Below the pieces are notes generated by a model. That model was not told the origin of the DNA and did no database searches. It saw only the letters and a list, made by a program, of their open reading frames with translations. 64,000 bases of DNA, taken from Poecilobothrus nobilitatus (taxonomy: Eukaryota > Arthropoda > Insecta > Diptera > Dolichopodidae). Both the position numbers and the translations under genes were made by a program. The stretch spans positions 207,596,093-207,660,092 of the forward strand of contig OX352773.1 in NCBI GenBank assembly GCA_947095535.1, written 5' to 3'. Numbering within the stretch: position 1 is the first letter of the stretch; each line of letters begins with the position of its first letter. This document shows positions 9,491 to 22,519 of the stretch, one piece after another.

Positions 9491-10433
9491 AACTAGCTAA
9501 AATAATGTTAAGACCATAAACTACATAAACTATGTATTTATGTAGTTTATGGTTAAGACAATAGAAAAGATAGTTGAAAAAATGTGATAGTATTGTCAAA
9601 AATGTGCATGTATTTGTGCACTATCTTGCTGATACTGTCTCGTCTGGCCTCTAGATAATGCACAATTGACTACGTTACGTTATTTTGGTTACCTCTTATG
9701 GTGAAAACTCAATGTACGTTTTCTACGCTTTTGCCATTAAAGTTGAATATTAAGATTTATATGGAAGCTAACTAAATAGATAAGAGTAAACTCATGAAAT
9801 ACACAAAGTTAGCAACTTTCAACTTTTTTGTGATTTTTCCGCTTTTGACATTTGAAAAATAAAAATTTGAAAAACATTAAAAGAAACATTGACGATTCAT
9901 TTTTAATTTTTTTGCTATAAGATTGTAAGTCAAAGTTAAGTTTAAAAATTAAATTAAAGTTAAATTTTTGCCATTTAGACCTAAGTGTTCATAACGTTTT
10001 AAAGGTATGAAAAACCCAAAAAGCATATAAAACTGTCTAAGCGAAGCATGCTATTAAGTTTTCAGCTTTAGTTAGTGCTTAATGATTTAAAAATTAGTTT
10101 TTGACGACAATTCCAAAATGATGTCTTATCTCTTTTTGTCTTAATCTTTTTTTTGATTAGTTTCTTTCTAAAAATTTCGGCTACAAATTAATAATATTTA
10201 TTACAAAATTAAAAAATTTCATAGTTACAAACCATAAAACCACACTTCATTGTTTGACTATTACGCTGTAAAAACAAAGTAGCCATGTTTGTCAGCCATA
10301 TAAATCAACTAATCAACACCAACACGAAAACACCAGTAGGCAGTGGCAGTCATTAGTCACCATACATATAATAAAATATGTATGTATATTATATTAATAT
10401 TATATCTATGCAGAGCCAACAATATTGTAGGTT
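9491..10433. other. intergenic with a 15-bp hairpin
   Basis: No gene is seen. ACCATAAACTACATA at 9513-9527 is followed by its perfect inverted copy at 9539-9553. The remainder is AT-rich with no supported feature. Confidence 0.4.
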
Positions 10434-10781
10434 ATGCTGCCCATACACGGCGAACTAGGTTGTAAACTTGGTACGCGGACAGGTTTTAGAACCACACCGC
10501 ACACTTATCCAACCTATCATCCAACCGTTGTAATTATGTACTTTATATTTTTATTATTTTCTCAAATCAAAAAATCTCAATGTTAAAATGACATTTAAGT
10601 TGTACAATGATACAACTCAACTACAAACCAAAGACTCCGCCCACAAAAATCAAAATTTTTTGATATTCTTCCAACCAACTTTTCAACCATCAAAATGGTT
10701 TTACAACTTGCCCGTACATGATACAACTTATCAAGTCCGCCTACCAAGTTTTCAACCTAATCCGCCGGGTGTGGGCAGCAT
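10434..10781. mobile_element. 348-bp MITE, copy 1
   Basis: The ends are ATGCTGCCCATACACGG and its inverted counterpart CCGGGTGTGGGCAGCAT. The inverted repeat extends through TAGGTTG and AAACTTGGTA for about 45 bp with several mismatches. A second copy in the opposite orientation lies at 17208-17524 and matches over almost the whole length. The open frame at 10588-10809 falls inside the element and is not a gene. Confidence 0.8.
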
Positions 10782-11069
10782 TATGATCTATGGTATTATT
10801 TTAATGTGAAGTGAAAACAATATTGTAGGTTATGACTATGGTATTATTTTAATATTATATCTATGATAGTCACCAACACAACACGCAATAAACTTTAGGA
10901 GGACTAATAAATGATAGATGTCACCATATGTCACTTAATAAAATTAATAGATGTAGGCATAAACTGTACTATATTATATACTATAGTATGATAGTCATAG
11001 ATAATGATAGTATGTAGAGAAATTATATTACTTTTTCGTTAAATTTTAGTAACAGCTGGTTTTCTTTAA

Positions 11070-11544
11070 AGGCCAAATTATAATGACGCATTCTTAATTC
11101 GACAAGCGTGCGACGCGATGACATTTAAAGTAGAATACACAAGTTTAAATGGCTCAAGTTATAATGATGCAGCAACATTGTAGCAACGCGCCATGCTTTT
11201 CAAAAATAGAAAATTCTTCTAAATTTGCGCGCGTTGTGAATGAAAAACAAAAACAATAATCAAATTTCAAAATGAAAAGAAAAGCCGAGAGTCAACACAA
11301 TATAAAAATTAGGGAAAAAAAAAATAATTAAAATAAAATGGATAATTTGGAGGAAAAATTTATCATTTTGATTGAATTTTTTTTGTAACTTTACAAAATT
11401 CAAATCTTTCAGTTTATGAATTGTTTATGTTTTTATAAAATGTCAAGCGTGTAGTGTCGCGTGATTATAACTTGAATTTGAATTTTATTTAGCGCCGTAG
11501 CAATTAAACAAGCGTAGAATTGACGCGTCATTATAATTTGGCCT
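11070..11544. mobile_element. 475-bp TIR element with TAA target duplication
   Basis: The ends read AGGCCAAATTATAATGACGC and its inverted copy, flanked on both sides by TAA (11067-11069 and 11545-11547). Inside, CAAGTTATAAT is also repeated in inverted orientation, giving a second nested pair, with several ACGCG/GCGAC-rich motifs. TAA is a typical PIF/Harbinger target site, so a Harbinger-like MITE is likely. It ends about 130 bp before the first zinc-finger gene and could touch its promoter. Confidence 0.75.
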
Positions 11545-11677
11545 TAAGTTTAATAATTGTATAATTTGTACTATTTTGTAGTAGAACTGAGGACAAAAAT
11601 TAGAGGTTTTCTATTTGTTTACAAAATTTTTGTTTGCTTTTAGAATTGTAATTTGTGAGATACAAAGCAAAACCATT

Positions 11678-12901
11678 ATGGAAATATCGAGGAATACTTG
11701 TCGCTTATGTTTACAAATATTTGAAGATTCTTATTTGGAATCTGTTTTTAATAAAGATGGAGATGTTGAAATTACAAAAAAAATTTTCGATGTTTCGGGT
11801 GTTTTTGTATGTTTTATTTTCGAGTAAAATTTGATGAGAAATATTTTATATTTTTTTTAGATTGAGAAACATGAAAACTCTTTGCCAGAAAAAATATGTG
11901 AACATTGTAAATCAACACTACGATTATCATATGAATTTCGTATAATATGTCAAAAATCAGATTTAAAATTAAAGACTTTGTTAGCTCCTGGAAAAATAAA
12001 TAAATCAATTAAATATGAATTAAATTCTGATGAGTCAAATTTTTCAGATGTCAGTTACGATTTAGAAGAATGGACAGATGATTTCTCCACTGACAAAAAA
12101 AAAAATGTTGAAATTGGCAAAAAGGCAGATTTATATGAAATTGATTATTTTCAAAATAAAGATAATCATGCTAATGAAACAAAATTAATCTTTTCCAAGA
12201 AACTTAAAAGAAAAAAATTAATCTATTCTAAGAAACGAAATACCAGCATGAGTAAAAAAGAAAATGCTGATGAAGATACTTCGAATAAAAAAAGGGAAAG
12301 ACGCAGATTCTGTACTTTTAATTTAAATTGGACTGAAAAATATAGTTGGGTTAAAGCACTAAAAGATGAAAAAAGTGCTTATTGTAAATTATGCAAATGT
12401 GATTTTTCAATTGCATATAATGGTGAAACTGCAGTTGCTCGTCACATGACTAGAAATAAACATTTACTTAATGCTAATCTTGATTTGAAAAAAGAAAAAG
12501 TATTTCGCGGAAATGGAGTTAAATGTGAAGATTTAACTATTATGTGTGAGGTTTGTGGAAATAAATATCCAACGACAAGAGAATTCAAAAGGCATTTAAA
12601 ATGTCATTCCCATGTAATGGATTACGAGTGCGTGTAAGTTATAAATTGGTTAATATTATCTATTGGTTACTTTTTTTTAAATTAAATTTAAGGATTCGTA
12701 AGAAACAATTTAAAGAGATATCTATATATGTATATAATTCAAAATTATTGTTTCTTATATGTTTTACATTTTAGATGTGAAATTTGTGATACAAGTTTTC
12801 CTAGGAAAACGGATTTGGAAGTGCATTTTACAACAATTTTACATAAAAGCAGAGTTCAAGAATTTTTAGAAAATTTGAAAAATCAAGTTGACACTAACTA
12901 A
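11678..12901 (+). CDS. ZAD / BED-like / C2H2 zinc-finger protein (short paralog)
   Basis: There are three exons: 11678-11806, 11861-12633 and 12775-12901, with GT-AG introns of 54 and 141 bp, coding for 342 residues. The ZAD zinc-binding domain has C8, C11, C56 and C59 and is split by the first intron after SGVF. An acidic then basic linker follows. A BED-like finger has C218, C221, H239 and H244. Two C2H2 fingers follow, with C272/C275/H288/H292 and C302/C305/H318/H324. ZAD proteins are insect nuclear DNA-binding factors; the target here is unknown. The gene matches 18603-20289 exon by exon but lacks three central finger exons. C300 has no finger partner and looks left over from that loss. 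The ATG at 11678 is chosen because it aligns with the paralog's start. An earlier in-frame TTG at 11615 is unlikely to be used. Confidence 0.88.
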
Positions 12902-13785
12902 TTTTCCTAAACAATCTAACTTATAATATACACTAGAATAACTTTATTTACAATAAGTTAACATGTTTTAATAACAAAAAAAAAAAAATCCCAAAGAATA
13001 AGTACATATATTTTAATTTTCAGAAATACAATAATATTTTTTCAGTCTAATTCGTTTTGTTTAACTAGGAATATTATTTACTGATCAATTTATAAACTAA
13101 AATGAAAAGAAAATAGCATAATTATAGAAAATTATGTAATTAGTATTCTGTGAAGATTAATTAAAAATAATAGGTATGTATTTATAATTAGTTGGAATAT
13201 TTTACATACATAGGTATATGAAATACATATGTTTGCACAGCTAAAAACTTGTCAGCTGTGGTTGTTTATGAAAAGATAGATACGATGGTCATAAAATTGG
13301 ATGGTAGCACAAAAAAAAAAAGAAAAATACGAATAAACAAAGCCATCTACATGATACTGAGAAGCCCATCGATTTTAAATAGTCGCCGTATTGGTCATAG
13401 ATAACTCGCATCAAAGTGGAATCATATGAATCGTATCGTATCATATATAAATAAGGAATTAAAAAGTAAATTATATTTTGTATTAAAATTAAATAAATAA
13501 ATTTTGTATCAAAATTAAATAAATAAAATAAAACTGTAAACCTTGATAAAAAGAACTAAAAATGTAATATTTTGCAGATGTATATTGCTATCTCTTTCTT
13601 TGTAACGTTAATTGACAACATTTTTCTAGTGGAATATTTATTATTTTGTTTTGAGTAATAAAGTATCGGAAATTGAAAGCAAATTTATGATTTCATTTAA
13701 TTATTTAAAATACATCTTTGGAATTAATTTATAATTTTCTTATATTAAAATTAAAGAAAAATTTAAGAAAAAATAAACACTAAAT
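12902..13785. other. intergenic downstream of the first zinc-finger gene; repeat copy at 13181-13341
   Basis: No gene is seen. 13181-13341 is the second copy of the dispersed repeat at 22-160. The direct repeat TTTTGTATYAAAATTAAATAAATAAA occurs twice near 13476-13525. Confidence 0.45.
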
Positions 13786-13789
13786 GGGG

Positions 13790-14700
13790 GCGACAAAAAT
13801 TGTAAAACCACCAGTCCGATTGCAACCAAATTTTGCAGGAACATTTCTATATTATATGGTGTTTCGGTTCATTAACCCATTGCGGCCCGAGAGCCATTTA
13901 AAGCTTTTTCGTTTTCTCGTTGTCCTGTCTAAATGGTTTGATCGATTACGTTGAGAATTTGTACAAATGTTCTTCTTAGCTTTGGATGGGTGCCGAAGAA
14001 ATTTGGATACAATATGTTACCCGGATTCGCCTGGCGGGCTTCCAAAAAAAAAATTTGTTTCCGATTTATGTGCAATTTTGTATGGTGGTTTTATGGTCCG
14101 AAAAAAAGCTTGTGACAAATTTTTATGAAGTTCCGTTAACCCGTTTGGGCAGGAGAGCCGAACCAAGTTCATTAAATTTTTCTGTTGTCCTGCTTAAACG
14201 GTTTGACCAATTGAGTTAAAAATTTATCAAAGTGTAGCTCTTTACCACAGGAGCTACTGAGTTGATTTATTTACGATTCATTAACCCGTTTCGGCACCAG
14301 TGCTCAATGAAGTTTTTTGATTTCTTTGTTATCGCACTTAAACGGTTTTACCAATTGAGTTGAAAATTTACAAAAGTGTAGGTCTTTATAACAAAAGCTT
14401 TCTGAGTTGATTTGGTTACGATACATTAAGCCATCAGGCTTCAGGCCATGAAGTTTCTCATTTTTTGTTGTTGTGCTTAAACGATTTGACCAATTGAAAA
14501 TTTGCACAAGTATTGCACTTTGGCAAACAAACTCATTCAATAAATTTTGTTGTGATACATTAAAACATTTCGACACAATAGACTGTCAAAAAAAATTTTT
14601 TGTTTCTAATTTGTGTCTAATTTGGCAGGATGAATAATAAAGCCTGTGACAAAATGATTGTTAACGTTTGTTAACCCATTGTCGCACGAGCACCTATTAA
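13790..14700 (+). repeat. diverged tandem repeat, period about 135-145 bp
   Basis: CATTAACCC or GTTAACCC boxes recur near 13871, 14135, 14280, 14423, 14558 and 14668. Each is followed by similar blocks: AAGTTTTTTG, then GCTTAAACGGTTTGACCAATTGAGTT, then AAAGTGTAG. The first spacing is about twice the rest. Units are substantially diverged, and the array is richer in G+C than its surroundings. Open frames here (13986-14219, 14304-14576) are products of the repeat. Confidence 0.65.
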
Positions 14701-15902
14701 AAATATTTTGCCTAATTTTTTGTATTGTTATTAATTATTATTATTAAAAAATATTTCCAACACTGTTTACTTTTATCTATACTGTTTTTAATATTCCATA
14801 AAAACATTTCAATGCAAATTTCTAATATAGAACAGTAATTAAAATAACCTTATTAAATATCTTAAGAATACTGTGTTTAAATCTTAACAACATAACATTT
14901 TCGGCCGTTGTTAAAAAACAGAAATATAATCTTCTACATGACAATCACATGTCATCATTCAGAAATGCATTACTTACATGTGGTCTATCTATATAAGATG
15001 CATGTTTATAACATTATTTCTAATAAAGCAAATATTTCAAATTTTTCAAAATGTTCTTAAAAAGGAGAATTCACAAAAACATGAAGTGACATTACTTACG
15101 AAAAAAAAATGTATTACATTATGGTCTTTTATAATTGAAATGCAATTTTATGTTTCGGTATTAATGAATATATTGTGAAAACTCACTTCGCAGTAATTGT
15201 GTACTCAATAGATTATTGATTCCTTTAAAGATGTTTTTGTAGACGAATTGTCTTTAATTTTTCGCTCTGTTTATTCAATTTAACTAAATGTAATAAAAAA
15301 TAGAATATTAACTACCATCTGAAAATGCATAGTAATACGTGAACTATATTAATTAAATTATATTAACGCAAAAGCAAAAGTTAATAATTTTTATTTCATA
15401 ATCAACGACGGGTACTCTGCTAGTATTTATATAAAGCAGAATAGAATATACATAAAGTAAAATGTTTACATGAAATAGAAAAATAAGCAAAGTTAAAACA
15501 AGATCAAACAAAATATACATACATTATAAATCAATTACTTAAACAAATTTAATTTATTGTTTTATTTAATTGTCTTTTATTTGGACTATATTTAGAATTA
15601 TAATTAAAATTTAATATTCTTATTCGGAAATACATTTTACATCTTTTACATTCACTTGCATAAATTGATATTGCTTCCGAAATATCATCAATTTTCCATT
15701 TTACTCTTAATCTACCCTTTTGCATTTTCCTTATTTGATTTCCACTGAAAAGGGTTTTGATAATATTGTTTTCTGTTGCTATTCAAATATTTTCTTTTTC
15801 AATTCTTTAATTTAATTAAATTAATTACCTACTATTATATTTTATTACATGTTTCAACACTTCATTTAATTATGAAGTGTTATGGGTAGATAAACATGGT
15901 TT
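14701..15902. other. intergenic, no gene seen
   Basis: Long AT-rich stretch without a supported gene. Short open frames here lack start context, splice sites or recognisable motifs. Confidence 0.45.
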
Positions 15903-16319
15903 AATTATGCGTAGAGTCGCTTTTAGGTGGGTCAACTTCTAATGCCTGTAAAACGCTTTGTAATGGTGTGATTGTGAAATTTTTTTTTTTAAATAATTCT
16001 TCGGCCTTTTCTTGTTCGATGTGTGTAATTTTTTTTAAATTTTTTTATTTTATATTTGCCATTTTTTAAGTTTAAAATTTTGGACTTTTCATGCAATATT
16101 TTAATATTAATACTATTAAATGGTGGGCCAAGTGACCTGGATCCCCCCAAAATAGACTGAAAACCGATAGTCTTTTACCATTAGAATATAAATTTGCCGA
16201 AAAAATTAACTTTTTTGCATTATCTATACAGGTCACAAAAAATTTTAACAATCACACCATTACAAAGCATTTTACAGGCATTAGAAGTTGACCCACCTAA
16301 AAGCGACTCTACCCATAAT
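15903..16319. mobile_element. 417-bp MITE with about 70-bp inverted repeats
   Basis: Left arm 15903-15975 and right arm 16249-16319 are inverted copies with about two or three differences. They share GTAGAGTCGCTTTTAGG, TGGGTCAACTTCTAATGCC and TTGTAATGGTGTGATTGT. Long arms and a short centre (about 270 bp) are typical of a foldback-type MITE. The centre contains AAGTGACCTGGATCC and CCAAAATAGACTGAAAA. A related sequence appears at 31893-31945, where only that part is kept. Confidence 0.8.
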
Positions 16320-16599
16320 TATATATACAACTTTATGTAAATAATTAAAAAATGAAATCCCAAATTCAAAAGCCTAGAATCCAAAATCTCAAAATCCTAA
16401 AGTAGTTTTCTTATTATAATTTCCTTTAATTTTTTATTTCGGATGTGGGTCGATTTATTGAAAACAAAAATATTGAATGCGAACATTGTCAAAAAAAAAA
16501 TATATAAGACAGTTGAATGCGAAAAATATTGGCAAAAAAATGTAAAAAAGAATTACATTTACATTAAGAAAACTTTAATTTTCATTTTCTAAGGAAAAA

Positions 16600-17190
16600 G
16601 CGTATAACCTTGATAACATAACCAACTAAAAATCACTCCAAGTTCAGAATATCTTATAAACATATAATATGTAAATATTCTGAATAAGGGGTAAAACTCT
16701 GATTTTGTGACCAATCATATTATTTATTTTCCATATATGTACATATTTAAACATATTTCGTGGCGCTTCCGAATTATTGTCGTAAACATTATAATTTATA
16801 ATTAAAAATAAAGCAAAAAAAAACTTTATATAACTCTTTAATTATTAATATTAGTTCTAAGTTATATACGCGTTATCAAATTTTGGAATATAAATTTTAA
16901 TTTATAAATTCTTAAAAAATATTACATTTCTTGTTTTAAATTTCCAAAAACACAACTGGTGAGGTGTCATAAAGCCATATGTCATAAATCCATATTATAA
17001 AAATATAGCTTTATGACTCATTCCAATGAGTATGTAAATATTCTGAAAAAGGGGAAATATCCAGATTTTGTAACCAACTCTAAAATCCCTCATAATTCGC
17101 AATCTCTTTTATACATAAAATATGTAAATATTCAGGAAAAAGGAAAATACACTGATTTTTTAACCACTCTAAAATCCTTTAGTTAAAATT
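16600..17190 (-). repeat. degenerate tandem repeat, TAGAGTTGGTTACAAAATC family, copy 2
   Basis: These are inverted units (GATTTTGTAACCAACTCTAAAATCCC and variants), near 16625, 16700, 17065 and 17150. They have ATATGTAAATATTCTGAA between units, matching 8330-8545 in reverse. About 200 bp upstream is a degenerate run of AAATCCCAAA-type words (about 16355-16400), the same association seen at 55060-55425. Confidence 0.6.
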
Positions 17191-17207
17191 AAAAGGTTTT
17201 AGAAGAG

Positions 17208-17524
17208 GTCTGCGGACTTGATAAGTTGTATCGTGTATGGGAAAGTTGTAAAACCATTTTGATGGTTGGAAAGTTGGTTGGATGAAAATCAAAAAATTTT
17301 GATTATTGTGGGCGGAGTCTTAGGTTTGTGGTTGAGTTGTATCGTGTATAGGCAAGTTGTTCAACTTAAATGTCATCTTAACATTGAGATTTTTTGATTT
17401 GAGAAAATAATAAAAATATAAAGTACATAATTACAATGGTTGAATGATAGGTTGGATAAGTGTGTGGTATGGTTCTAAAACCTGTCCGTGTACCAAGTTT
17501 ACAACCTAGTCCGCCGTGTATGGA
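17208..17524 (-). mobile_element. MITE, copy 2, one end lost
   Basis: This is an inverted copy of 10434-10781. It runs from GCGGACTTGATAAGTTGTATCG through the GGGCGGAGTC block to CCGCCGTGTATGG. The terminal 30 bp or so at the 17208 side are absent or replaced, so the copy is truncated. It abuts the tandem repeat at 16600-17190. Confidence 0.75.
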
Positions 17525-18602
17525 ATTCACAGAACACTTAATAATAAAAAAATAAAAATTTTCAAATTGTATGTAGTGTTGTGTAGAGTTATTCTTTTTG
17601 AGATGAGATCTATAAAAATAATAGAATACTTAGAATTATGGGAAGATCAAATAAATGGAAAAACTTAGATGTGTACCAAATTAACTAGACAAACATATTA
17701 ATCCGAATACTTTAAAAAAAAATGAGACTAATTTTAAGTCTAGTTAAAATTTGCAACACAAATATTTAGTAGAGCAGTGAGTAGATTAGAACAATAATTG
17801 AAACATCTGGTGTTAAAAGTGTTACTAAAGTTGCAATTTCAACAGCAAATTTTTTTATTATTTTTTTATTAGTAGTGTTTGATAAACTTTTTGATTGTAT
17901 CAACAGTGGATCATTATATTTTGATAATAAATATCGGTCTGTCATTAAACTAAATAGCTTATCGTTCGAATTTTTTAAAATATTCAAACGATACTAAGAC
18001 AATAAAAATTATGTACTTAAGAAAATATTTCATTGATTAAAAAGAAAAAAGTATATTTTTTAAAGGGAATGAAAATAACTTTAAAACCATATTACTCCAT
18101 AATATACCATATCAGACCATATTAATCCATAATAAATGTATATATTAATATACATTTTTTTATACATACAATGTATGCATGTATTTTTTACTTTTATAAT
18201 AATAATTCTTGTACCTATGGTTGGGTTATGAGAACAACTAAAATTGATTGATTTGGTTACTGAACAACTAAAATTGATTGGATTGCTTTTTTTCGTAGTA
18301 AAAATTATTTTGGTGAGTCCTCTCAACAGGTAGCATTTATGAAAAATTTTTATGCTGAAATTTATTTGTGCAACTTCTTTTTGTATTATGTTCTTTTAAT
18401 CTCTTATTGTAAGAAATTGTACCTGCCAAGATTTTTTTTTGTTTCTTAATTTGATCACTAGAGTGCGAAAAGATAAAAATGTGGAAACAACAAATAAAGT
18501 AGAAGTGTCAATTTATGTTTACATTTTTGGACATTTTTTTTTCTGTGTTTAAAAAAATAATAATTAATTGATATAGGTATTAGGTATATATAAATAAAAT
18601 AA
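17525..18602. other. upstream region of the second zinc-finger gene
   Basis: No gene can be supported. A 59-codon minus-strand frame (about 17945-17766) has protein-like composition but no ATG context or match. A short direct repeat (ACAACTAAAATTGATTG twice) lies near 18233-18280. A TATATAAATAAA tract close to the ATG could serve the gene but sits too near the start to call a TATA box. Confidence 0.4.
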
Positions 18603-20289
<1,687 letters not shown>

Positions 20290-20365
20290 AGCAAATTAAT
20301 AACTTTGCATTGTATTATTTATTTGATCTTAAAATAGCTTCATTTAAAAATTGTTATTTTAATTC

Positions 20366-20371
20366 AATAAA
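20366..20371 (+). terminator. AATAAA polyadenylation signal
   Basis: An AATAAA hexamer 77 bp after the stop of the long zinc-finger gene, within a T-rich context, is the likely cleavage/polyadenylation signal. Confidence 0.55.
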
Positions 20372-20614
20372 ATAAACCGTAAAATAACATATTTGTTTTT
20401 TTTTATCTTGTATTAAAATAAAAATTTATAGACATTAGCTTTTAAGTATACACAAATCAAAATGTAAAATCTTTTCTTCAAATTAGCAATAAATGTGCCA
20501 AGTTTGCATTGTAACTATTAGTTTTCTTTCAAAACGAAAAGGATTTAAGAGGCATTGAACTCCTACAGGAAGTAAAAATAATTTTTTTCTTATAATATAT
20601 ATAACATTTATAAA

Positions 20615-21997
20615 TTAGTTTATTTTCTTTTTAACATCTTTTTTATGTGACTGAGTTGTTTTTTCTTCATCGATTTCTTCATTAATATTATTAATTGATT
20701 TTTGCGATTGATTATCTAAAACAGGTTGAACCGAAGTTAAACTTGTATGATTTTTATTCACTGGATCCTGTAAATTGCTTATAACTGTTAAATTTTCCTT
20801 AATGTTATTTGTTTGTGATAAGGATTTATAGATCGTCATAGCTTGACTAACAAATGATGTAACATCACCAGCATTGGCTGGTAATATTAACGTATTATTA
20901 GTTTTAGACAAATTACTAAAAGCTGCTATATATTGCTCTGCAATAAATAATGATGCGGCATTTCTTCCATTTGTGTCATTAAGAGCCTTTGAAATTGTTT
21001 CCAAACTTTTAGCTTTTGCATCAGCAACAGCTATAATTGCAGCCGCTTCACCACATGCTTGATTTATATGCTCTTGTCTTTCAGCTTCTGATGCTAATAT
21101 AGTAGCCTAAAAAAATGAAATTGTAATCAGCAAATAAAATTTTACATAATTTTTATTTTGTTTTTAAGGAGAAATATTTAAAAATCTGTATTGTGACCAA
21201 TTTAGAGTAATGTTTTTTACCTTACGTTTACCTTCAGCTACATTAATGTCTGCCTCTCTTATACCTTCAGATTCCAAAATAGCAGCTCTTTTTTTCCGTT
21301 CGGCTTCAACTTGCATTTGCATCGCTTCGTGCACTCGAGTTGGTAAACGAATGTCCTTAATTTCGTAACGTAAACATATTATGCCCCAAGCTTCGCTAGC
21401 TTTATTTATTGAATCAACAATGCTAACATTAAGTGATTCACGTTCCCTGAAAACTTTGTCCAGAGACATTTTTCCTAGTTCTGATCTCATTGTGGTTTGT
21501 GCAAGTTGCGTTATAGCGAATTCAGGTTCTTCTACACCATACGATGCTCTATACGCATCAAGAATTCTCAAATACAGCACACCTGAATAATTTTAACTTT
21601 AGAATTCGAAAATTATTTAATTTAGTCAAAAAATACCATCAATAGCTAAAGTGACATTGTCTGATGTAATTGCACTTTGTTTTGGTACGTCAATTGCTAT
21701 TTCTTTTAAACTTTGTACGTATTTGATTTTATCTATAATTGGAACGAGAAAATTTAAACCAGGGTCCAGAATTCTAGAAAATTTTCCCATCCGTTCTATT
21801 ACCCACGCTTCTTGTTGAGGCACGAATAAAATAACGGTGTTAATTGGAGTTGACACCTTTGTTCTAGTTATAATTTTGTTCACTGCAGCAATTCTAATTT
21901 CTGGTGGGACAAAACTATTTTCTAGATATTTAGCTCGAGATAAATGTCGATTTGGTAGATTTCTTAAAATTGATCTTAAAGGTGACATTTTAAACAT
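20615..21997 (-). CDS. Stoml2: stomatin-like protein 2, mitochondrial (SPFH/band 7 family)
   Basis: There are three minus-strand exons: 21997-21637, 21582-21221 and 21106-20615, with 54- and 114-bp GT-AG introns, coding for 404 residues. A basic, serine-containing N-terminus (about residues 1-45) suits a mitochondrial targeting sequence. The SPFH/band 7 core follows (about 50-230). It holds FVPQQEAWVIERMGKF, DPGLNFLVPIID, a TSDNVTLAIDGVLYLR junction across the first intron, and an RSELGKMSLDKVF block. A coiled-coil region ends in AEGKRKATILASEAE. The C-terminal ILPANAGDVTSFVSQAM block is diagnostic of SLP-2. The protein scaffolds prohibitin and cardiolipin-rich domains of the inner mitochondrial membrane. 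A weakly conserved tail of about 70 residues is longer than in vertebrates. A second ATG (codon 4) is an alternative start. Confidence 0.93.
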
Positions 21998-22519
21998 TTT
22001 AAATATTCAAACTATAAATTTTTTTAAATTAATAATATAAAAAAAATTAGTTAAATCTTATTAAAAAGGATTCAACCGGGAAAAAATTATTGAATTGAAA
22101 TGACAATTGGACTTTGGAAAAGAAATTGACGTTTGACAATTGTGGAAATATCATTGGTGTGGTGGCGAATTTCGTTATACTTGGTATACTAAAGTATAGC
22201 AATACCTCTCTATCTAGTCTAATATACAAAATGTCTGAAATGATAAATTAAAAGAAAAAAAATCTCTAATAATATCAAAACTTTGATCAAACTTCTACAT
22301 ATTTAAGCATAACAAATTTCTACAAAAATTAAAAATCTAAACTTTATTTTTTGTGTTTTACAGTTTGAGTTTAAATTAATTAAATTCCACATCACCCTTG
22401 AGGTAGGATTTACGATGCATTTTTTTTTATAGAGGTAGTAATACCTCTACGGAGGTATAATCCTCTTAAAAAAATATTAATAACTTCAAAAAAAAAAAAA
22501 GATTAAAATTAATTCTTCG
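21998..22519. other. 5' flank of the stomatin-like gene; short palindromes
   Basis: This is the probable promoter region for the minus-strand gene; no core element can be named. Near 22428-22465 the word GAGGTA and its complement TACCTC alternate (AGAGGTA, TACCTCT, GAGGTA, CCTCT), able to form small hairpins. Confidence 0.4.

Noticed and set aside
10588..10809. 73-codon plus-strand open frame
   Set aside because: It lies inside a MITE, and the second copy at 17.2-17.5 kb does not conserve the frame.
13986..14576. Open frames of 77 and 90 codons
   Set aside because: They fall within the diverged tandem array. The frame is not kept between units.
17766..17987. 73-codon minus-strand frame with protein-like composition and a hydrophobic end
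   Set aside because: The first codon is TTG; the internal ATG leaves 59 codons. There are no splice sites and no family resemblance, so a fragment or chance ORF cannot be told apart.
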